Shown: positions 44,477-54,049 of the stretch, piece by piece
How positions within the stretch are numbered: position 1 is the stretch's first letter
Layout of the letters: each line of letters begins with the position of its first letter
Assembly (NCBI RefSeq): GCF_001637225.1
Contig: NZ_LVJI01000014.1
Location: forward strand, 248,001 to 312,000
Direction of reading: 5' to 3'
DNA length: 64,000 nt
Source: Paenibacillus antarcticus
GTDB taxonomy: Bacteria > Bacillota > Bacilli > Paenibacillales > Paenibacillaceae
Notes under the pieces: generated by a model
What the model saw: only the letters and a program-made list of their open reading frames with translations
Databases searched by the model: none
Told to the model about the DNA's origin: nothing
Position numbers and translations under genes: made by a program

Positions 44477-45913
44477 TTATTTACGGTATTCGACAGGAAG
44501 TTTTATCGTAAAAATGGTACCTTGACCCAACTCACTTGCAACTTTTACACTTCCATGATGTGCTTCAACAATACTCGTGACGATAGCTAGTCCAAGTCCA
44601 GTACCTGCTGATTCCCCACGAACGCGAGCCTTATCAGCCTTGTAGAATCGTTCAAAAATAAATGGAACGTCTTCCTTCGGTATGCCAACACCTTCATCCT
44701 TAACCTGTATTAGTACGAAGGAAGCTTGTTGCTCACCCTGAATATGCTCCGCTATAATATAGACATTTTTTCCTGTTTGTGTGTACCGGAAGGCGTTATC
44801 AAGTAAATTAGTCATCACTTGCTCTAACTTATCCTCATCTCCGGTTTGAATGACCAAGCGATCAGAACGCGCCTCATAATGAAGATGTAGACCGCAATCC
44901 TTAGAACGAACTGAGAATTTTCGATAGACTCTCTCAAGCAACTCATGAATATCTACAAAGCCCATATCCATATCAGGATGACCCGCTTCCATACGAGCTA
45001 GAACGAGCAAGTCTTTCACAAGTCTGCCCATACGAAGGGACTCATCATGGATTACTTGAATCAATTCTCGGCTTTCCTCAGGAGAAGTAGCCATACCATC
45101 TAACAACGCTTCGCTATAACCTTGCATCATTGAAAGTGGCGTTCTAATTTCATGCGACACATTCGCTACAAAATCAGTACGCATCTTCTCTAAACGAACT
45201 TCCTCAGTCACATCACGCATCACAGCCACAGCTCCACGGATATCATTATCCGAATACAGTGGTGTCATAATGACGGACCATACATCCTGCTTCACATGTA
45301 CTGAGGTACTAGAATCTCCATTGCCGTTGATTGTCATATTAAATAACTCATGTAAAGGTTCTGGTACTTCTAACGACTGTGCTCCTTGATCATCTGTAGA
45401 CTCATAATCCCAATCGATCGTTCGCCACATTTCAAGAACACGATGGCCTGGTGGATTCGTTAAGATAACTTTACCAGAATTATCAAAAGTAATGACAGCA
45501 TCACTCATACTTCGAAGAACACTTGCTAGATGCTCTTTCTCTTGATTCAGATTACGAATGTTATCTTCAAGCTCTGCAGCCATATGATTAAATGTTGTCG
45601 CTAATGCGCCAATCTCATCACTTGTAACGACAGATAAACGCGTGCCATACTCACCTTTACGAATAGCATCCGCAGCATGAATTAATTTCTGCATGGGTTG
45701 CGTAATTCTTGAGAGGAGAAATAATCCGAAAAAAGTTGTCATCGAGAACCCGATAATGGATGTGTACGTAAATAAGCGTTTGATATCACCAGAGTTCGCA
45801 AAATTCGTATCGATATAGGGTAACAAGAACAACCCCAGTGTAATTAGAACAACAGCGACTAGACAAATGATCGTTAGCCATATTTTACCGACAAGTGTTT
45901 TCCAGAAATTCAC
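44477..45913 (-). CDS. resE: Sensor histidine kinase ResE
   Basis: A 478-residue membrane kinase: transmembrane helices at about residues 8-32 and 48-68 with an unusually short external loop, HAMP (about 70-120), a PAS domain (AVITFDNSGKVILTNPPG), HisKA with FVANVSHEIRTPLS and a HATPase with DNAFRYTQTG and GTGLGLAIV. ResE senses low oxygen/NO-related redox status in the respiratory response. It follows resD by one base. Confidence 0.93.
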   Translation of the reverse strand: MNFWKTLVGKIWLTIICLVAVVLITLGLFLLPYIDTNFANSGDIKRLFTYTSIIGFSMTTFFGLFLLSRITQPMQKLIHAADAIRKGEYGTRLSVVTSDEIGALATTFNHMAAELEDNIRNLNQEKEHLASVLRSMSDAVITFDNSGKVILTNPPGHRVLEMWRTIDWDYESTDDQGAQSLEVPEPLHELFNMTINGNGDSSTSVHVKQDVWSVIMTPLYSDNDIRGAVAVMRDVTEEVRLEKMRTDFVANVSHEIRTPLSMMQGYSEALLDGMATSPEESRELIQVIHDESLRMGRLVKDLLVLARMEAGHPDMDMGFVDIHELLERVYRKFSVRSKDCGLHLHYEARSDRLVIQTGDEDKLEQVMTNLLDNAFRYTQTGKNVYIIAEHIQGEQQASFVLIQVKDEGVGIPKEDVPFIFERFYKADKARVRGESAGTGLGLAIVTSIVEAHHGSVKVASELGQGTIFTIKLPVEYRK

Positions 45914-45914
45914 G

Positions 45915-46631
45915 TTATTTCGAGACCTCTAACTTATAACCTACACCCCATACTGTCGTAATCATCGTCGCTGACTCTGGAGATACTTTATTTAATTTCT
46001 CTCTTAAACGTTTAACATGAGTATCTACGGTACGTAAATCTCCGAAAAACTCATAATTCCATACATCTTTTAAAAGTTCTTCTCTTGAGAACACTTTGTC
46101 AGGAGAAATGGCCAAATAATGCAACAACTCATATTCTTTAGGTGTAAGACTGACTTCTTCACCACTCGCCGTAACACGATGTGCATCATGTTCGATAACC
46201 AAATGAGGAAATACAATATCGTTACTTGAGTTCCCTTCCTTGGATAAATACGAAGTCGTGGAAGAACGCCTTAAAATCGCTTTAACGCGATAAATGACTT
46301 CTCGTGGACTAAATGGTTTCACCACATAATCATCTGCTCCCACTTCAAAACCTTGTACTCGATTAATTTCTTCTCCTTTTGCCGTAAGCATTAGGATTGG
46401 AGTCGATTTCACTTGTCTTAGACGTGTGCAGACTTCTACGCCATCCATACCTGGAAGCATAAGATCCAATATGACTAAGCCATAATCATTAGATGTGGCT
46501 TTCTGAAGAGCAATTTCTCCATCTTCAGCTTCATCTATCACATATCCTTCTTTTTCCAAGTACATTTTAAGTAAACGTCTAATTCTTTCTTCATCATCCA
46601 CGATCAAAATCCGATTCAATTCCTCTGACAT
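45915..46631 (-). CDS. resD: Response regulator ResD
   Basis: An OmpR-type regulator of 238 residues: receiver with DDEE, the phosphorylated aspartate in LVILDLMLPGMDG and the switch lysine in DDYVVKPF, then a winged-helix domain (PKEYELLHYLA, VDTHVKRLREKLNK). ATG 46631 is preferred over an upstream TTG. In B. subtilis ResD activates resABC, ctaA and anaerobic respiration genes. Confidence 0.94.
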   Translation of the reverse strand: MSEELNRILIVDDEERIRRLLKMYLEKEGYVIDEAEDGEIALQKATSNDYGLVILDLMLPGMDGVEVCTRLRQVKSTPILMLTAKGEEINRVQGFEVGADDYVVKPFSPREVIYRVKAILRRSSTTSYLSKEGNSSNDIVFPHLVIEHDAHRVTASGEEVSLTPKEYELLHYLAISPDKVFSREELLKDVWNYEFFGDLRTVDTHVKRLREKLNKVSPESATMITTVWGVGYKLEVSK

Positions 46632-46729
46632 CCTCAACAACCCCTTAATTATCCTACGTAGGACCCGTGAAAGCCCGATTCTCGGATAGATAGACTATGT
46701 ATTACTTAAAATAGTTCTTCTAAAATCCA

Positions 46730-46759
46730 ATTATAACGAAAATCCGTTTCAACATTCAA
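46730..46759 (-). promoter_or_regulatory. Candidate internal promoter for resDE
   Basis: TTGAAT (46754-46759) and TATAAT (46730-46735) are 18 bases apart on the minus strand, overlapping the terminator after resC. resDE of B. subtilis likewise has its own promoter. Confidence 0.5.
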
Positions 46760-46779
46760 CATCAAATGTGAAACGGATT
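46736..46779 (-). terminator. Stem-loop terminator between resC and resD
   Basis: AATCCGTTTCA / TGAAACGGATT, eleven pairs, inner CATT/AATG, followed by TTCGTT on the minus strand. It would reduce readthrough from resABC into resDE. Confidence 0.65.
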
Positions 46780-46809
46780 GTCGAATTAGACATAATTTGT
46801 AACTTCAAC

Positions 46810-48063
46810 TTAATTTGTGCCCGCATAAGAGTGTAGACCCGCTATAACTAAATTCACACCAACGAGTGTAAACATAACAATCATAAATCCAAGAACTGCA
46901 AGCCAAGCAGATTTCTTGCCTTGCCACCCTCGAGACAATCTCAAATGTAAATATACACTATAGAATAACCAAGTGATAAGTGCCCATACCTCTTTCGGAT
47001 CCCAGCCCCAGAAACGTCCCCATGCAATTTGAGCCCACATCATTGCAAATATAAGTGCTCCTAAAGTGAATATGGGGAAACCTATCGCGATCGTTCGATA
47101 CGTAATTTCGTCAAGATCATCTGCATCAAGTCCTTTTAACAAAGGATGTATGGCTCTACCAAGCGGTTTACGAAGGATAAGACGAATAAGTGCATAAAGA
47201 ATGAGTCCTGCTAATACCGACCAAATAATCGTATTTAACTTCCTACCTGCATTAATACCAACCATCCAAGATGGAGCCTCAAATAAAGGTTTATCGATAC
47301 CTAAGAAGGACTGGAAGCTCTCTACCTCACTTTGGTAAGGCGCGACGATTGGTGGTAGATTATATTCGACCCGTGCAATCGTCTTGTCCCCTTGAGCATT
47401 TACAGCCTGTTCTTGTGTGAACACAGATTCATATCCACCTACACGGAATGCATAGACTGATGCAATGAAGCCAATAACAACTACGATAGAAAGAAGCGTG
47501 AACTCCACACCCCGTTGTTGTCGTCGATCACTTTTGTTCTTGCTATTGAAATCTACTGTACGTAGTAGATACATAAATCCACCAGCAAAACCAATCGCAA
47601 AGAATGATTCACCTAATGCTGCCATTGTTACATGAACTTGCAACCACCACGATTGTAGTGAAGGAATTAGTGGTTGAGCCTCTTGTGGGAAAACAGCAGC
47701 ATAAGCCATTATAATAATAGCTATCGGAACAGCAAATAGTCCCAAAAGCGTCTTTCTGTAGATGATAAATATAACTGTGAATGCAATCATAATCATCATG
47801 GACAACGTACTCATAAACTCAAACATATTACTAACCGGAATATGTCCTGCACCAGACCACCGGGTGAAGAAATAAATCAAATGTGCTACTAGTCCTAGCG
47901 TGGATACCAAGAATGAGACCTTGCCCCATTTCTTCATGTGTTGATCGGGATCACGATTTCTCCAAACGCGTCCCATGACGGCTACGCCATATAAAATGAA
48001 TGCAACACCGTAGACCAAGAACGCAATCGTGAAAAACATACTACTGAAATCTAATAAAGTCAT
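46810..48063 (-). CDS. resC: Cytochrome c biogenesis protein ResC (CcsA family)
   Basis: A 417-residue membrane protein with about eight helices. WGRFWGWDPKEVWALITWL is the tryptophan-rich WWD haem-handling motif, and conserved histidines flank it. With ResB it forms the system II complex that exports haem and ligates it to apocytochrome c. Its start overlaps the resB stop (ATGA). Confidence 0.95.
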   Translation of the reverse strand: MTLLDFSSMFFTIAFLVYGVAFILYGVAVMGRVWRNRDPDQHMKKWGKVSFLVSTLGLVAHLIYFFTRWSGAGHIPVSNMFEFMSTLSMMIMIAFTVIFIIYRKTLLGLFAVPIAIIIMAYAAVFPQEAQPLIPSLQSWWLQVHVTMAALGESFFAIGFAGGFMYLLRTVDFNSKNKSDRRQQRGVEFTLLSIVVVIGFIASVYAFRVGGYESVFTQEQAVNAQGDKTIARVEYNLPPIVAPYQSEVESFQSFLGIDKPLFEAPSWMVGINAGRKLNTIIWSVLAGLILYALIRLILRKPLGRAIHPLLKGLDADDLDEITYRTIAIGFPIFTLGALIFAMMWAQIAWGRFWGWDPKEVWALITWLFYSVYLHLRLSRGWQGKKSAWLAVLGFMIVMFTLVGVNLVIAGLHSYAGTN

Positions 48064-49751
48064 ACTTGGTTTCCTCCGTTATCTAGCGACTTTTCGTCCA
48101 CTTCTATATTCACTTTTTGTAATATGACTGTTATTTCTTTCCGGATACCGAACCAGTTCTTATTCGTATGAGCCGCTAGCGTCAATGCTCCCTCATCAAT
48201 ACGGATCCATATCCGACGATGTTGCCAGTAGAATCCAAAGACAAGACCCAGCATACCGATAGCTGAACCCAACCATACAAATGGCATAACTTTATCCACC
48301 CGAATGTTCAAATAAGAAGTAGACATAGAAAAGTCAACATTATTCATTCCTTGGACATCTAATTCGAACAAATTATTTGTGCCCGCTAACTTCTCATTAA
48401 TGATGTCTTGTTGAAATCGTTGTTTATCAATTTGTTTAGGGAAATAAAAGTACTGTACGCCCTGAACCGGTAAATTAGGCCCCTTGATCAAAAACAGAAA
48501 TGATGGTGCATTTGGGTTAGGTGATATAGAAACAGGCTCTCCTAGATCATTCATACCAAAATCCATATACTTTTCTACTAGATTAAGCGTGTACTCTCCC
48601 ACTTGATATGAACGTTCAGGGTTTCGAATATCTAACTTGAACTCGCCAATATTCTTTCCTGTCTTTTTCTCAATTAAAGCTGGTGTAACCGATCTCAAAA
48701 TCGGGTTTGTGTCATAATCAAACTGATATGCCTTAAGCCCCTTATAATTTAAAGGATCATTGACCTCAATAGGATGACTATCCACTTCAACTAACTTAGG
48801 TTCCTTAGAAGGATCCTTACAATCTGCCGTACATTCATAAAGTGTAGCTTGGGTTCGAAATAGCTTTGGAAGTATCTTCCCTTTCCCCTTAAACTCCTCC
48901 GGGAGGTCATCTTCCGTATAGTACTCTACTGTAAATTTCTCATTCTTCAAAAAGTAAGATGTATTGGGAATCGGCTTAATTTCCCCTTCAGGAAAAGCCA
49001 AATGCTGGTCCATATTTAAACCAGGAAGTCCCCGTGCAAGTACGGCCAGCAAGAAAATGATCAATCCAATATGAAGGATATAAGGCCCCCAACGACTGAA
49101 TCGATATTTCTCGGCAAGTAGTGCACTTCCATCTGTATGTACTCGGTAACCCTTTTTTTTGAGTGCTGGTACTATGTTGTTAATCCAAATTCCCTCATCG
49201 TCATTTACTCTTGTCTGATATACGACTTTCTGACGTGTCAGGAACTGCAAATGTTTGCGAATCTTTCGTTTCGAGAGTGCCTTATATAGGGGCAATACAC
49301 GATCCAGACTACAAATCACAAGCGATGCTCCAATCATCACAAGAAGTAGCACAAACCACCATGACTCATACGTGTGTGACAACCCTAACTTATAATAAAT
49401 GCTACCCGCTGTCCCATATGTTTCAGGATAATATGTCGCAGCATCAATGTTCAAGAACGTACTCTCTTGGGGAAATATCGTTCCTAGCATTGAGCCAACT
49501 AACGTGAATATAATCATATATACAGCAATCTTTACTGAGCTAAAAAAATTCCAAACGCGATCAATAATGTTAGGAGCACTACGTTGTGAGCGACGGGCCA
49601 TCCCGTCATATCTCATCTCTAATAATTTGTCAGACTCTTGATCTTCCTTACTTATAGGCTTACCACAAGCTTCACATAGCACCGTTCCTACTGGGTTCTG
49701 ATGTCCACATTCACACTTTGTATTCTGAAAAGATAATATTTCTGGAATCAT
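48060..49751 (-). CDS. resB: Cytochrome c biogenesis protein ResB with N-terminal zinc ribbon
   Basis: A 563-residue ResB/Ccs1. Hydrophobic helices lie at about residues 75-95, 130-150, 220-240 and 510-530, with a large external domain between the last two. The first 35 residues carry CECGHQNPVGTVLCEACGK, a four-cysteine zinc ribbon placed in the cytoplasm. ATG 49751 overlaps the resA stop. Partner of ResC in haem delivery. Confidence 0.93.
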   Translation of the reverse strand: MIPEILSFQNTKCECGHQNPVGTVLCEACGKPISKEDQESDKLLEMRYDGMARRSQRSAPNIIDRVWNFFSSVKIAVYMIIFTLVGSMLGTIFPQESTFLNIDAATYYPETYGTAGSIYYKLGLSHTYESWWFVLLLVMIGASLVICSLDRVLPLYKALSKRKIRKHLQFLTRQKVVYQTRVNDDEGIWINNIVPALKKKGYRVHTDGSALLAEKYRFSRWGPYILHIGLIIFLLAVLARGLPGLNMDQHLAFPEGEIKPIPNTSYFLKNEKFTVEYYTEDDLPEEFKGKGKILPKLFRTQATLYECTADCKDPSKEPKLVEVDSHPIEVNDPLNYKGLKAYQFDYDTNPILRSVTPALIEKKTGKNIGEFKLDIRNPERSYQVGEYTLNLVEKYMDFGMNDLGEPVSISPNPNAPSFLFLIKGPNLPVQGVQYFYFPKQIDKQRFQQDIINEKLAGTNNLFELDVQGMNNVDFSMSTSYLNIRVDKVMPFVWLGSAIGMLGLVFGFYWQHRRIWIRIDEGALTLAAHTNKNWFGIRKEITVILQKVNIEVDEKSLDNGGNQV

Positions 49752-50275
49752 TGATTACTCACCAACTGTTCAATTTCATAATCTAAGGCACTTAAATCAA
49801 GTTCCCCTAAATGAATTTTGTTTATTTTTCCATTTGCTGAAACAAAAAATGTTGTCGGTAATGGTGAGACCCCATAGCTTTGGATGGCCTCTTTGTTCGG
49901 ATCTAACAGGATTTGAAAGCTAATATTCGCCTGTTTCGCGAAATTATCAACTGACATAATATCTTCACCTGCATTAATACCTATAACAACCACATCCTTG
50001 TCCTTCCACTTCTCCGATTGTGCTTGAAGTGCAGGCATCTCTTTGACACAAGGCTTACACCATGTCCCCCAGAAATTGATAACCATTGCCTTGCCTTTGT
50101 ATTCATCAAGGTTATGAACGTTACCGTCCAATCCTAAAAGATTAAAGGAGGGTACCTTATCTCCAACTTCAGGTTTGCCACCCGATCCATAAACGTTAGA
50201 GATAATGGCATACCCTCCTAGAAAGACAATCATAAGCAAAATAACGATCTGGACTTTTTTTCTGGATTTTCCCAA
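49748..50275 (-). CDS. resA: Thiol-disulfide oxidoreductase ResA
   Basis: A membrane-anchored thioredoxin-like protein of 175 residues with one N-terminal helix (VQIVILLMIVFLGGYAII) and NFWGTWCKPCVKEMP containing the active CxxC (about residues 73-76). It reduces apocytochrome c cysteines before haem attachment. Two in-frame TTG codons could start translation; the one at 50275 has GGGAGG eight bases ahead, whereas TTG 50281 is too close to it. First gene of resABCDE. Confidence 0.94.
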   Translation of the reverse strand: MGKSRKKVQIVILLMIVFLGGYAIISNVYGSGGKPEVGDKVPSFNLLGLDGNVHNLDEYKGKAMVINFWGTWCKPCVKEMPALQAQSEKWKDKDVVVIGINAGEDIMSVDNFAKQANISFQILLDPNKEAIQSYGVSPLPTTFFVSANGKINKIHLGELDLSALDYEIEQLVSNQ

Positions 50276-50291
50276 TTTCAAAGCCTCCCTC

Positions 50292-50361
50292 TATGACAAT
50301 AGTCATAATAAATTCACGCAGTGTGAACATCCTATGAACAATTATAACGACTTTTGTCATA
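50292..50361 (-). promoter_or_regulatory. resA control region with repeated inverted repeats
   Basis: On the minus strand TATGACAAAAGTCGTT (50346-50361) and the perfect 16-base palindrome TATGACTATTGTCATA (50292-50307) share TATGAC-N4-GTC and are centred 54 bases apart. A third repeat TTCACACTGCGTGAA lies between them and includes the TGTGAA element seen in ResD sites. TATAAT at 50341-50346 is a plausible -10. Confidence 0.4.
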
Positions 50362-50400
50362 AATATAGCAGAAGATTTTGAAATTTATGTGACTTACAAT

Positions 50401-51141
50401 TTATTTTCTTGGTAATTTAGGGGATTTAGCCAATTTAATTAGATCTTCAACTTCATTTTTCGTTAAATGGCGGAATAATCCTCGCTTAAGGTTCTGTAGC
50501 AAAAGTTCACCAAAAGAGATTCTCTTCAATTTAATTACGGGATGCGAAATCGCTTCAAACATTCTTCGCACTTGGCGGTTACGCCCTTCATGAATCGTAA
50601 TGGAGATCGTTGCTTCATTCTTTGCAGTATCGATATCCTTGTATTCAACATCAGCTGGAGCTGTCATTCCATCGTCGAGCATGATTCCTTGCTTCAACTT
50701 GTCCAGTTCGGTACCGTGAGGCACCCCTTTCACTGTCGCCATATATGTTTTTGGCACATGGTGTTTGGGATGCGTAAGAAGATTCGCGAACTCTCCATCA
50801 TTGGTTAGAAGAAGTAAACCCTCCGTGTCATAATCAAGTCTTCCCACGGGATACACTCGTTCTTTAATGTCTCTTAAATAATCGGAAACAATCTTACGGC
50901 CTTCAGGGTCAGATGCACTCGTAATAACCCCTTTAGGTTTGTTCATAACAAGATAAACCTTCTTCTCATTACGAATAGGTCGACCACTTACCGTAATGAT
51001 ATCTTGGTCGGGGTCCGCTTTTGTTCCTAGTGTAGTTACGACCTCCCCGTTAACTTCCACCTTACCTGCTACGATTAAATCCTCGCATTTACGTCGAGAA
51101 GCAATCCCAGCTTGTGCCAATATTTTCTGTAATCTTTCCAT
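50401..51141 (-). CDS. rluB: Ribosomal large subunit pseudouridine synthase B
   Basis: A 246-residue RsuA-family enzyme: an N-terminal S4 domain (ERLQKILAQAGIASRRKCE) and the catalytic domain with GRLDYDTEGLLLLTNDG, containing the essential aspartate, and EGRNRQVRRMFE. It modifies 23S rRNA. Position before resA equals B. subtilis ypuL. Confidence 0.95.
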   Translation of the reverse strand: MERLQKILAQAGIASRRKCEDLIVAGKVEVNGEVVTTLGTKADPDQDIITVSGRPIRNEKKVYLVMNKPKGVITSASDPEGRKIVSDYLRDIKERVYPVGRLDYDTEGLLLLTNDGEFANLLTHPKHHVPKTYMATVKGVPHGTELDKLKQGIMLDDGMTAPADVEYKDIDTAKNEATISITIHEGRNRQVRRMFEAISHPVIKLKRISFGELLLQNLKRGLFRHLTKNEVEDLIKLAKSPKLPRK

Positions 51142-51161
51142 TTTCGATAATTCACCTCATG

Positions 51162-51503
51162 CTAATGATACCCATCAGCAGGATAAATCACAAGTTCATT
51201 CCACGGAAAATGTGAACCTGGGCAAACCTGGGAATGGGGATGAAGATATAGAGGGGAGATTTCATAAAGTTTGGAGAGCTCCATAATCAGTTTACTGGCT
51301 GTAAAAAGTTGTTGTTTCGCTCTTGCCGACATCAGTTCATATTGTTGATTGAAATGACCTTCAAGACAGATATGAATATATTCATGATCGGATAGAACTG
51401 GGGCAACGATGATTGAAGAGTCAGAACTTATCCAGAAATCGTACTCTTTCTTGTAAATCGAGGAACAGGCAGAGTGATGAATCATAAAACCTTCATATGG
51501 CAT
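51162..51503 (-). CDS. Small N-acetylmuramoyl-L-alanine amidase-like protein (Amidase_2/PGRP fold)
   Basis: A 113-residue protein lacking a signal peptide. MIHHSACSS supplies the first zinc histidine, HICLEGHFNQQ the family beta-strand/helix, and LHPHSQVCPGSHFPWNELV the second histidine and the zinc cysteine in the CPG-x-FPW signature. This is shorter than typical amidases (about 140-160). AGGTG precedes ATG 51503. It lies between spmB and rluB, so a role in spore peptidoglycan is possible but inferred only from neighbours. Confidence 0.75.
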   Translation of the reverse strand: MPYEGFMIHHSACSSIYKKEYDFWISSDSSIIVAPVLSDHEYIHICLEGHFNQQYELMSARAKQQLFTASKLIMELSKLYEISPLYLHPHSQVCPGSHFPWNELVIYPADGYH

Positions 51504-51606
51504 ATAGTCACCTCATTCTAGAGCCGGTTGGCTTGTATAGAATATGAAGGATACATCCTATTGGTATAGGCAATCACATAGGAGCTATGTATTTTTATTA
51601 TTCAAG

Positions 51607-52140
51607 TTATCCAAAGAAAATCAGACATACTGCTATCGCCGCAACAAAACCGACCGCATCAGAAAATAATCCAACCTTTAGCGCATATCGTCCATTACGA
51701 ATACCCACAGCTCCCATATATACAGTAAGGACATATAACGTCGTGTCTGTACTTCCCTGTATTGTAGATGCCATTCGCCCGATCATAGAATCAGGTCCGT
51801 ATTCTCGAATTAAATCCGTTGCGAAAGCAAGTGACCCTGTTCCGGTTAATGGACGAAGAAGTCCTAAAGGAAGGATTTCGCTCGGAACACCTAAAGAAGT
51901 AAGGAAGGAACCTGTCCAACCGACAAAGAAATCAAGCGCACCCGATGCACGAAATATACTTATTGCTACCATCATGCCCACAAGATGTGGAATGATTTGA
52001 ATCGCAGTCGAGAATCCGTCTTTGGCTCCATCAATAAAAGATTCATAGACGGGTACTTTTTTAGTGAAAGCAAACAAGGGGATAAAGACGATAATAATCG
52101 GTATCGCCCAAATAGAGATCAGATTAATGAGTGCATACAC
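51607..52140 (-). CDS. spmB: Spore maturation protein B
   Basis: A 177-residue membrane protein with about four or five helices; VYESFIDGAKDGFSTAIQIIPHLVGM is the Gate/nucleoside-recognition motif shared with SpmA. Needed for spore core dehydration and heat resistance. GTG start at 52140, seven bases after spmA. Confidence 0.94.
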   Translation of the reverse strand: MYALINLISIWAIPIIIVFIPLFAFTKKVPVYESFIDGAKDGFSTAIQIIPHLVGMMVAISIFRASGALDFFVGWTGSFLTSLGVPSEILPLGLLRPLTGTGSLAFATDLIREYGPDSMIGRMASTIQGSTDTTLYVLTVYMGAVGIRNGRYALKVGLFSDAVGFVAAIAVCLIFFG

Positions 52141-52146
52141 AAAGTA

Positions 52147-52782
52147 TCATCCTTTCAGGCTAGGCTTAGAAGAGATGCTTGTCGCAGGTGGTGTATGATC
52201 TTTATGTAGATTCCATCTCCTGCACCAACGATCTGCCAAGATAGCAGCCATTGTCGCAATGGCTGTAGCTACCAAGGTAGTTCCGACAATCTCAGTCGGG
52301 CTAGCTGAATTGTAATTAATTCGAATTGCGATAAGTGTTGTTGGAATAAGGGTAACACTCGCAGTATTAAGAGCAAGCAATGTGCACATGGCAGGGCTTG
52401 CTACTTCTTTATCGGGATTAAGGGTTTGAAGTTCCTGCATCGCTTTAATGCCCATTGGTGTTGCTGCATTACCTAACCCAAGCAGATTCGCACTCATATT
52501 TGATAGAATATATCCGATCGCGGGATGATCTCGTGGGACATCAGGAAATAAGTAACGAACGATGGGACCTAATAGCTTTGCAATTTTTTTAAGAAGTCCA
52601 GAGTCTTCCGCGATTCGCATCATACCCATCCAGAATACAAGCACACTGATGAGTCCGAAACAAACAGTAACACCTGTCTTTGCACCATCAAATGCTGCTG
52701 TCGTAACCGACTCAATATTTCCAGTTATAGCCGCAAATACGAAGCCAATGACAATTAATGCAAACCAGATCACATTGATCAT
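52147..52782 (-). CDS. spmA: Spore maturation protein A
   Basis: A 211-residue membrane protein beginning MINVIWFALIVIGFVFAA; AAFDGAKTGVTVCFGLISVLVFWMGMM and LSNMSANLLGLGNAATPMGIKAM are SpmA signatures. GGGAGG is eight bases ahead of ATG 52782; a longer frame is ignored. Cotranscribed with dacB and spmB under mother-cell control by homology. Confidence 0.95.
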   Translation of the reverse strand: MINVIWFALIVIGFVFAAITGNIESVTTAAFDGAKTGVTVCFGLISVLVFWMGMMRIAEDSGLLKKIAKLLGPIVRYLFPDVPRDHPAIGYILSNMSANLLGLGNAATPMGIKAMQELQTLNPDKEVASPAMCTLLALNTASVTLIPTTLIAIRINYNSASPTEIVGTTLVATAIATMAAILADRWCRRWNLHKDHTPPATSISSKPSLKG

Positions 52783-52826
52783 CCTTATTACCTCCCAACT
52801 TTTTCGATATTCATTCACCCGTTCTT

Positions 52827-54005
52827 CTATACAACCAACATTTCTTTTAACACCTTTCCAAATACAGACAACCAGACACTGCTAGGCTTACCGTCATCAT
52901 GTTCTTGTTGTTTCATGTCTTTGGTTGGATTTGGTTGACCTGGAAGAAGACTTCCTGGAGAATAGACAGGTACTTTACCTATCGTTATCCCATCATGAAT
53001 GAGCTCAATCCTACCCTTAAGTCCAAAAGAAATATCCACACCCGCTTCTACTGGTTTCAGTAACACAAGGCGTTTGGTAATGGCAGACTCTTCACCTATC
53101 GCTACCGGATATGAGAATGACTGACTTGTCACAAGTTCCTGCCCTTCAACCTTCTGTCCTCGCTCTATTAAGTGTACTAGTGGAAAATAAGCGAAGCCAT
53201 AGTCAAGCATTTTCCCATGATCATTCCAGTCATCACCATCGTTAATTGTGACACTTACAAGCTGCTGTCCATTTCTTGTCGCAGAACTAACAAGGCAACG
53301 AAAAGCTTTTTTGGTATATCCAGTTTTCACACCATCTGCACCATCATAAAAACGCAACATTTTATTCTTGTTATCCCATTTGTAATCCCATGCTTCATTA
53401 GGATTTGGGACTTTTTTTACAGGCGTCTTAACAATTTCCTTGAACATTGGGTTATGCATAGCATATGCAGTCATCGTTGCTAAATCGTTTGCGGAAGAAT
53501 AATGTCCTTCAGCATCCAATCCATGCGGATTCATGAAATGAGTATGCTTTAATCCTAATTCTTCAGCTTTGGCATTCATTAAATAGACGAATCCCTCTTC
53601 AGAACCTCCAACATGTTCCGCAATAGCTGTAGCTGCATCATTTCCAGAACGTAACATGAGTCCATACAACATATTCTCCAGACCCATCTGCTCACCCAAT
53701 TTTAAGTATATAGACGAGCCTTCTTTCGCATATGCATTTTTGCTAACCTTAACTGGCTTGTTCATCTGTCCATATTCAATAGCAACAATAGCTGTCATGA
53801 TTTTAGTTAAGCTAGCGATTCGAAGCTCATCATCACCATGCTTAGCAAATAGCACACGACCTGAAGTAACATCCATTAATGAGGCTGCTTGAGCATGCGT
53901 TGAAACACCATTCTGTACTTCTCTCGCATAAGTAGGTCCAGCAACAAAAATGGATACACATAGACATATCATTAGAACGATCTTGAATTTATTGTTATTG
54001 TTCAT
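52827..54005 (-). CDS. dacB: Sporulation D-alanyl-D-alanine carboxypeptidase DacB (PBP5*-type)
   Basis: A 392-residue exported serine carboxypeptidase. A signal peptide ends near TYA at residue 27. SLTK (about 65-68) holds the catalytic serine and lysine, SGN (about 127) and KTG (about 237) are the other penicillin-binding motifs. No long C-terminal amphipathic helix is evident. The dacB-spmA-spmB order is that of B. subtilis, where DacB controls cortex crosslinking. Confidence 0.9.
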   Translation of the reverse strand: MNNNNKFKIVLMICLCVSIFVAGPTYAREVQNGVSTHAQAASLMDVTSGRVLFAKHGDDELRIASLTKIMTAIVAIEYGQMNKPVKVSKNAYAKEGSSIYLKLGEQMGLENMLYGLMLRSGNDAATAIAEHVGGSEEGFVYLMNAKAEELGLKHTHFMNPHGLDAEGHYSSANDLATMTAYAMHNPMFKEIVKTPVKKVPNPNEAWDYKWDNKNKMLRFYDGADGVKTGYTKKAFRCLVSSATRNGQQLVSVTINDGDDWNDHGKMLDYGFAYFPLVHLIERGQKVEGQELVTSQSFSYPVAIGEESAITKRLVLLKPVEAGVDISFGLKGRIELIHDGITIGKVPVYSPGSLLPGQPNPTKDMKQQEHDDGKPSSVWLSVFGKVLKEMLVV

Positions 54006-54049
54006 GTTTTCTTGTCCTCCAGCGAAATTCTTCTTGGGGTTCTAGTACA

